Positions 59,803 through 64,000 of a stretch of 64,000 nucleotides of DNA are shown here, piece by piece. Position 1 is the stretch's first letter. Every line of letters starts with the position of its first letter. The DNA is from Endozoicomonas sp. G2_2 (GTDB lineage: Bacteria; Pseudomonadota; Gammaproteobacteria; Nevskiales; Salinisphaeraceae), in contig NZ_JAGHQU010000017.1 of assembly GCF_017744135.1 (NCBI RefSeq), positions 1 to 64,000 of the forward strand, read 5' to 3'. Position numbers and translations under genes: made by a program. The notes beneath the pieces were generated by a model, which was not told where the DNA came from, did no database searches, and saw only the letters and a program-made list of their open reading frames with translations.

Positions 59803-60308
59803 ATAGGGGATAGCGCATCGTCGCTTGCTGGCAACGCGCGCTCGGCAGCGGCTGCCTTTCGCGTCTCAATAATGTACCGACGTACCTTACCGAGCATTTG
59901 GCTCTGTCGACGAATCGCCTCGAACTCATTTTCGAATAGCATCGCCAAGTCGATTTCCCACTCTTTGGCTCGAACACGGCGAAACGCAGCGGCAGAGTAA
60001 CGCATGGACTTGCCCCGCGGCAGGTATTGCAAGGCGGGCTGTCGCCTAGTGTGGTTGCCAGAACGGTAGCGCGGTTGCCAATACTTCGCGCGAAACCATT
60101 CGATCTGTACTGAGCCGTTGCGTAGGCGCACTCTCACGCCGATAAAGCCCCATTCGTGTTTCGGCCGTAGTTTATGGTTCCGGTGATGTGCCTCCCAGAA
60201 CGCTTCGGCCGCCGCGAATGCGCGCTCGTAGAGAAACTGAGCGCCTGCGAGCGCCCCTTCGTAGGCTTGGTCGAGCCCCTGTCCTAGCTTGTCTTCTGTG
60301 TCGTTCAC
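59793..60308 (-). CDS. MobI-like conjugative mobilization protein (tentative)
   Basis: A soluble protein of 171 residues from a GTG at 60308 that has GAGG at good spacing; an earlier GTG at 60389 is less likely. Segments such as WGFIGVRVRLRNGSVQIEWFRAKYW, a basic middle (YLPRGKSMRYSAAAFRRV) and the helix AKEWEIDLAMLFENEFEAIRRQSQMLGKV resemble MobI of SXT/IncA-C elements as I remember it. MobI genes lie next to the oriT, and here the gene is followed upstream by 1 kb of repeat-rich non-coding DNA. The family call is from memory, not a search. Confidence 0.45.
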   Translation of the reverse strand: MNDTEDKLGQGLDQAYEGALAGAQFLYERAFAAAEAFWEAHHRNHKLRPKHEWGFIGVRVRLRNGSVQIEWFRAKYWQPRYRSGNHTRRQPALQYLPRGKSMRYSAAAFRRVRAKEWEIDLAMLFENEFEAIRRQSQMLGKVRRYIIETRKAAAAERALPASDDALSPICD

Positions 60309-60401
60309 TATATCGCCTCGATCGTGTAGCGGTGCCCTGCCCACTTCACTATCAAGTGGGGCGTTGGGCCAGATATCCTTCCTGCGCACGCGCGCGCGGA
60401 A

Positions 60402-60600
60402 GTAAAGGGTGTTTGGAGTAAGAACCCCTTTATGAAGGAGATATTTCGGGTGCCTGCCAGACTCCGGTTCTGACTCCGTTTTTACTGCCTATTGAAATGG
60501 CACCCAATTACGTAAAGGGTGAGAGGTTCAGTTAACCATTTACGAATAAGGGGTTATTGCTTTCTTTGACCTCCTTCATAATGGATTAGCCATTTCAGAT
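60402..60600. repeat. Cluster of nested inverted and direct repeats
   Basis: Inverted pairs: TATGAAGGAG (60431-60440) with CTCCTTCATA (60571-60580), extending to 14 bp with one mismatch; TGAAATGGC (60493-60501) with GCCATTTCA (60589-60597); CGTAAA (60511-60516) with TTTACG (60539-60544); AATGG and CCATT around 60580-60594. Direct repeat GTAAAGGGTG at 60402-60411 and 60512-60521. The long-range pairs would fold the whole 200 bp into one structure. Confidence 0.65.
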
Positions 60601-60965
60601 ATCTTGCCGTCCGGGCAAATAGTTGCGAGGGCGCAAAGTTCCGATTTTCGTAACTTTTCGACTTTTCAAGGCGGCAACGTTCCGCTCGCGCAGCGAATAC
60701 CGCTATGTACATTGGGTGTAACGGTTCGCAGACCTCGCGTATGCGCGAGTGCGAAATAGAGGGCGCTGGGGATGTAGCCCCCCTTACGTAACGGGCGCTC
60801 TTAAGCGCGTACTTATAAGTTCGTTGGAACGGGCTGGTTACAGAGGCAGACCCGTTACGCCGTTCGACAAGCGTTCGAGGTTAAGACGCGAACGCGTAAA
60901 TCCGGCAACGGCCTGCCCAAAACGTATCTTGCTTCGGCACAGAACTAGACGCGTGAACCCACGAG

Positions 60966-61003
60966 GGCCCCAATCGGGCCCCGGCCGGGGCCCGATTGGG
61001 GCC
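60966..61003. repeat. 38-bp perfect palindrome
   Basis: Nineteen bases (GGCCCCAATCGGGCCCCGG, 60966-60984) are followed directly by their exact reverse complement (60985-61003), then TTTT on the plus strand. It could act as a terminator, or a cruciform or protein-binding site. Confidence 0.9.
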
Positions 61004-61042
61004 TTTTGCGTTTAGCGTGGTTCGAATCGGCCGTCTTAGGGC

Positions 61043-61074
61043 CCCGACTGGGCCCCTGCCGGGGCCCAGTCGGG
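61043..61074. repeat. GC-rich 14-bp stem hairpin related to the palindrome
   Basis: CCCGACTGGGCCCC (61043-61056) pairs perfectly with GGGGCCCAGTCGGG (61061-61074) across TGCC. It shares the GGGCCCC core with the 38-bp palindrome 39 bases to the left. No T-run on either side. Confidence 0.85.
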
Positions 61075-61305
61075 CACTACCGGCGCTCATTCGATATGAG
61101 GAACAGCCCACGAGCTATGGCGAGGGTTAGAAGAGTAGTCACTTACTAATCGGTGGACTCGAAACGTTTGCGACTGATGCGTGCCGAGGCGCTGTAAGGA
61201 CTGCGCGCGAGATAAAAGTAACGCTATCAGGGATTGGACGCGCCGCTACTAAGTTTGCTGGCCCGAAAAACCCGAGACACACCAGTGCGCCGGATCGATC
61301 TTCTG

Positions 61306-61476
61306 CTAGCGTCCAGGTCGGGACTTACAATCGACGAAGTGTGAATGCTTCGAAGACTGATCTTTGCGCAAACGTTCCTGCTGTTCCTCGCGCTTGGAAA
61401 TCACTGAGATATACAGAACTCCAAGGCCCAGAAGAACGGCAAGGAGCTGGATCGCCAGGATCACATAGGTCGCCAT
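61306..61476 (-). CDS. Small single-pass membrane protein
   Basis: A 56-residue protein with an N-terminal membrane helix (YVILAIQLLAVLLGLGVLYISV) and a charged, basic C-terminal tail (SKREEQQERLRKDQ). GGAGA precedes the ATG at 61476 at good spacing; the upstream in-frame extension lacks such a site. No family recognised. Located beside the hairpin region. Confidence 0.5.
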   Translation of the reverse strand: MATYVILAIQLLAVLLGLGVLYISVISKREEQQERLRKDQSSKHSHFVDCKSRPGR

Positions 61477-61883
61477 AGCAGGTCTCCGCGACGTACTTCG
61501 ATAGTTAAGAGTAGCAAACCCGCGAGCGATAGACGGGGCCTGCCCCTTCCTCATCGAGTATTACTACCGCCCTCGGTCAACTATATGGCTCTTTATGCCT
61601 TGGGTACCGTCAGCGCAGGCTGTTAGGGCGCTGGAAGCCCAGAAATACGCAGATGCAGAATCGCCTTTTCGGCGTCATCCCCCCACGTTTCTAGCAACGG
61701 TTCAACGAATGGCTCTTGGATCGCTTACGGCTGAGTCTGACAAACTGGAAATTTTGTAGAAGGGTCATAGTGAGGCTGGGTCCTTTTTAAACCGCGTACC
61801 GGTTGCTGAGCGCACTACAACTATTTACCCCGACCGACCCACCGAGTTGCCCCGACCGTGTAGCCGACCGCCACAGTTCTTCT
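61477..61883. other. Intergenic region without recognised features
   Basis: About 400 bases between a leftward and a rightward small gene. No gene-like frame, RNA gene or strong hairpin is seen; promoters of both neighbours must lie here. Confidence 0.5.
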
Positions 61884-62249
61884 ATGCTTCGCCGGGTCTC
61901 CAACGCCCTGGTAACGACCGTACTCGCCTTTATCCTGGCTGTACTCGGCTTCTTCGTGCTCGTAGCCTGCGTCCTGCCCGTGGCCGCACATATCGATGCG
62001 GGATTGCGGGGTCAATTCGATGTGGAGTGTCGCGACATGACTAAGGCGGCACTGCGATCGCATATCGTGCGCCACCTCAAGCAGCATGACCGTAGCGCCG
62101 AGGTCGCTTCGCTAGAGCTCGCTGGTGAGCCGCGCTACGACCAATCAGACAAGACGGTCGATTTCCTCGCTGTAGCGTTCGATACAAACCGGGCTCAGCA
62201 GACCGCGATGGTCGGATGCTTTGGGAATGTCGAAATCAGCGTACGGTGA
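61884..62249 (+). CDS. Small membrane-anchored protein of unknown function
   Basis: A 121-residue protein with an N-terminal membrane helix (residues about 9-31, VTTVLAFILAVLGFFVLVACVLPV) and a small extracytoplasmic domain with two cysteines (DVECRDM and VGCFGN) that could form a disulfide. An in-frame start 27 codons upstream exists but adds no conserved-looking sequence. Function unknown. Its 3' end overlaps the possible read-through part of the opposing zinc-ribbon gene. Confidence 0.5.
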   Translation: MLRRVSNALVTTVLAFILAVLGFFVLVACVLPVAAHIDAGLRGQFDVECRDMTKAALRSHIVRHLKQHDRSAEVASLELAGEPRYDQSDKTVDFLAVAFDTNRAQQTAMVGCFGNVEISVR

Positions 62250-62398
62250 TTTGCCGGCAGTCGACGACATAGGCTCGAAAACAACTCGCCGATAGAGGGC
62301 TTGAATGTGCCCTGCCGCTCGGCGTCACCTTCATCGAAAGCGCGACGCCGTGCTTCCGTGATCGCGGCGCGATAGATGCGCCCGTTTCGCCACTGACT

Positions 62399-62566
62399 TC
62401 AGTATCCCTCGGAGTGTTGCTCGCTGCGTGCCATCACGCGTGCGCCCTTGCAGAAAGGCTCACGATAGCGCCAGTAATAGTAGTCGCCCGATGCATCCTC
62501 GAGCACCAGCGGTTCTTGGCACTCCGCGCACGCCGGTTTGGGATCAGCGGGGGCTGAGCTGCACAT
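62399..62566 (-). CDS. Small cysteine-rich (zinc-ribbon-like) protein, possibly interrupted
   Basis: From ATG at 62566 a 55-residue protein: MCSSAPADPKPACAECQEPL carries CAEC, and WRYREPFCKGARV a further Cys, a pattern like a small metal-binding ribbon. It ends at TGA (62399-62401), but the same frame continues with SQWRNGRIYRAAITEARR and 50 more residues to a stop at 62195, and that part also looks protein-like. So the gene may be a longer one with a nonsense mutation. Confidence 0.4.
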   Translation of the reverse strand: MCSSAPADPKPACAECQEPLVLEDASGDYYYWRYREPFCKGARVMARSEQHSEGY

Positions 62567-62612
62567 GGGTATCACTCGTGGCGGTCATGGCCTTCATACG
62601 CCGAACGCCGCC

Positions 62613-63031
62613 CTACTCGGCCCACGGATTGATAACGGGCACCCCGGCAGCCTCGAACGGCTCGATGTCGCGCGTGGCCACGCTGAAACGTGCGTCGCGG
62701 CAATCGCGGCGATCTGACCATCAGCCATAGGCAATACACGGCCGCTGGCCCTGACCGTTGCGCTCATCTGAGCGAACACCTCGGCCTCCCGCTGGTCGAA
62801 CGGCAAAATGCGCTGGTCGAACAACGCCCGTAACAAACGGGTCAGGCCATGCCACAGATCATTCTGGCGTTGGCCTACCGACATCTGCTCTACCCCCGCC
62901 AACAGTTCAGCCAGGTTGACGGCCGTAAGGTAGAGCGTCTCGGGGTCCTGGCGGTCCAGCCACTGCTTTACCAGCGGGTTCGCCTGGGGCTTCATGGGTT
63001 CTGAGACGACGTTGGTATCGAGAATGATCAC
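62613..63031 (-). pseudogene. PIN-domain toxin (FitB/VapC-like), frameshifted near the C-terminus
   Basis: The product begins MIILDTNVVSEPMKPQANP, typical of FitB/VapC ribonucleases, with acidic active-site residues Asp5, Glu42 (NLAELLAG) and Asp104 (PMADGQIAAIA). Near 62690 the frame is lost: after AATH the normal ending FSVATRDIEPFEAAGVPVIN continues one base out of phase to a TAG at 62613-62615. A single base seems to be deleted. The unshifted frame runs to 62594 with an unrelated tail. The start overlaps the antitoxin stop by four bases. Confidence 0.8.
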
Positions 63032-63261
63032 TCGAACGTCGCTGGCTCGAGGGGTGAATCGTCGCGGTTCGTTGGCAACTCCACGCCGCCCATTTCCCGG
63101 CCGAACTCGGCGAGCGCTGTGCCGAGGCGCGTCTTCGGGCGCACGGCATTTTCGAGAATGGCGCGCAGTTCAGCTTCCATGCTGCGGCCGTGCTTTGCAG
63201 CCCGCACCTTGAGCGCACGGTGGGTTTCTTCGGAAAGGTTGCGAATGGTGACGGCTGACAC
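63028..63261 (-). CDS. FitA/VapB-like ribbon-helix-helix antitoxin
   Basis: A 77-residue protein beginning at GTG (63261) with AGGAG eight bases upstream. VSAVTIRNLSEETHRALKVRAAKHGRSMEAELRAIL is the FitA-type ribbon-helix-helix domain, which binds the operon promoter; the C-terminal part would wrap the PIN toxin encoded next. An open extension to 63408 is not supported. Coupled to the toxin by ATGA. Confidence 0.85.
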   Translation of the reverse strand: MSAVTIRNLSEETHRALKVRAAKHGRSMEAELRAILENAVRPKTRLGTALAEFGREMGGVELPTNRDDSPLEPATFE

Positions 63262-63377
63262 TGCTAGCACTCCTGCGCATTGCTCGCAGTGCCAGCGTAA
63301 TCCATCAATCGCTAGCGCGCACGGGAAAGCCGAAGCGGAACGGCAATCGCCGAACCGCCTCGGTCTGCCTTGTCCTG

Positions 63378-63510
63378 TTAGATGGTGGGCTCTTTTCCGG
63401 CCAGCCAATCCGAGGAGCCGATCGCGGACGCCTTCGCCGTATAGCGCACGGTGGCGTTACGGGTATCGATGGTCGCCTGAACGATCGCCAGCAGACAGCC
63501 GGCACCAGCG
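63378..63510 (-). pseudogene. C-terminal fragment of an unidentified gene
   Basis: A frame reading LLAIVQATIDTRNATVRYT and ending WLAGKEPTI with a TAA at 63378-63380. The region looks coding in composition but has no start; it is joined at about 63500 to the jetC-like fragment in a different frame. I do not recognise the protein. Confidence 0.35.
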
Positions 63511-63622
63511 GCAGCAGCCGCTGAGCATCGTCGATCGAGTAGTAGACGCTGCGGTGGCCTTTTTCATCTGCGCTGACGGGCCTGAGATCGCAGGTTGGCT
63601 CAATGACTTGCGTGATTCGCGT
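63500..63622 (-). repeat. 123-bp fragment of a second jetC
   Basis: This stretch aligns without gaps to jetC positions 55137-55259 (JetC residues about 383-423), in the same orientation, with seven mismatches counted by eye (about 94% identity). The encoded peptide is TRITQVIEPTCDLRPVSAD and onward to YSIDDAQRLLPLVP. The sequence on both sides is unrelated or heavily diverged (VDRLSE replaces VRRLNE, with a deletion). It is not part of an intact gene. Confidence 0.88.
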
Positions 63623-63688
63623 CGATTCACTCAAGCGATCGACCTCCGCGCCGCCCGGCCCCATCTGAGCCACTGCACTGGATGACGA

Positions 63689-64000
63689 TCAAGCACTGAA
63701 AAGCCTGCGATCCCACCAGATCGGCGCGGGCAATGTGTGCTCGATCTGCGCGCACTCGGAATGCGCCGGGTTGATCAGGATGTTCGACTCGATCCGGGCC
63801 ACGAACGACGGCGCGATGAGTATTGCGCTTCGACGCCCCTTTACCCAGTCGTGGCCGAACTCGCGGGCGACCGTGGGCAATGCCGTGTCCCAACCGGGCA
63901 GCGCATCCTTGGTCACGATCTCGTAGGACAAGCCGCCCGGCAGCGTGATCTCGATGTAGTGCTGGTTCGGTGGCATGAGCCCGTTCGCATGAACGAGCTT
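63689..64000 (-). CDS. RES-domain toxin, C-terminal part (runs off the window)
   Basis: The frame is open to the window end; about 103 residues are visible. LVHANGLMPPNQHYIEITLP, PGWDTALP, a GHDWVKGRRSAILIAPSFVA stretch, NILINPAHSE and a final WWDRRLF are the order of motifs in RES-family toxins, which deplete NAD+ by phosphorolysis or ADP-ribosylate targets. The partner Xre/DUF2384 antitoxin is usually encoded just upstream, here outside the window. The start is not visible; the internal ATG at 63976 is unlikely to be the start. Confidence 0.82.
   Translation of the reverse strand, partial: KLVHANGLMPPNQHYIEITLPGGLSYEIVTKDALPGWDTALPTVAREFGHDWVKGRRSAILIAPSFVARIESNILINPAHSECAQIEHTLPAPIWWDRRLFSA

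Larger units (their letters stand above)
60309..61305. other. 1-kb non-coding region with inverted repeats, candidate oriT
   Basis: No convincing gene on either strand. The left part (60402-60600) is AT-richer and full of short direct and inverted repeats; the right part (60966-61074) has two very GC-rich long hairpins. Position directly upstream of the MobI-like gene mirrors the oriT of SXT-type elements. A replication origin, a regulatory RNA region or a set of bidirectional terminators are alternatives. Confidence 0.35.

Noticed and set aside
60881-61111. Open frames of 76-88 codons across the GC-rich hairpins
   Set aside because: The translation is dictated by the palindromes and is a repetitive Gly/Pro/Arg sequence; no ribosome-binding site.
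63028-63408. 126-residue version of the antitoxin
   Set aside because: The extra 49 residues are not antitoxin-like, and the GTG at 63261 has a good ribosome-binding site.
49364-64000. CRISPR array, integrase or relaxase gene in the island
   Set aside because: No regularly spaced repeats, tyrosine or serine recombinase motifs, or relaxase HUH motifs were seen on either strand.

Overview
This is a 64 kb window from a high-GC gammaproteobacterium. The evidence is the core gene content and order: exbB-exbD-msbA-lpxK-kdsB, rpoE-rseA-rseB-mucD-lepA-lepB-rnc-era-recO-pdxJ, ygfX-sdhE beside the sdh genes, ygfZ, prfB-lysS and gluQ. The codon bias suggests a halophilic or marine lineage such as Salinisphaera, but that is a guess and cannot be settled from this sequence.

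Positions 1-49363 are ordinary chromosome. From the left: a leftward envelope block (low-molecular-weight protein phosphatase, kdsB, lpxK, msbA, exbD, exbB, comEC, lolD, lolC); a rightward agmatine-to-putrescine pair (aguA, aguB) with a small exported protein, then mfd; a TetR regulator divergent from a HAD hydrolase; a leftward salvage and cell-wall block (MTI phosphorylase, hpt, MscS channel, nagZ, L,D-transpeptidase, CYTH protein, rlmD, cysM); the pdxJ-recO-era-rnc-lepB-lepA cluster; the sigma-E operon with a matching sigma-E-type promoter and a terminator; nadB; the succinate dehydrogenase locus with two flavinylation factors (SdhE and an SdhAF4 homologue); ygfZ; lysS and prfB with its programmed frameshift; ompA; and gluQ.

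At 49364-49408 lies the 3' half of a tRNA-Pro(GGG) gene without its 5' half. This is the usual mark left by integration into a tRNA gene. Everything to its right looks like an integrated island: an SRAP (HMCES/YedK-like) protein, an IS3-family remnant, a complete four-gene Wadjet locus (jetA-jetB-jetC-jetD), a decayed small gene, unknown genes, a MobI-like protein followed by about 1 kb of non-coding DNA rich in inverted repeats (a candidate oriT), several small genes, a FitAB/VapBC-like pair whose toxin is frameshifted, a 123-bp fragment of a second jetC, and the C-terminal part of a RES-domain toxin that runs off the window. No integrase and no intact tRNA-Pro are visible; both are expected beyond position 64000.

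The most interesting part is 50.8-61.1 kb. It combines an anti-plasmid SMC-type system with a MukB-sized JetC, a possible mobilization gene and a structured non-coding block on one tRNA-integrated element. Gene identities in the backbone are secure. In the island the Wadjet, SRAP, RES and PIN/antitoxin calls rest on visible motifs, while the MobI and oriT calls are inferences.
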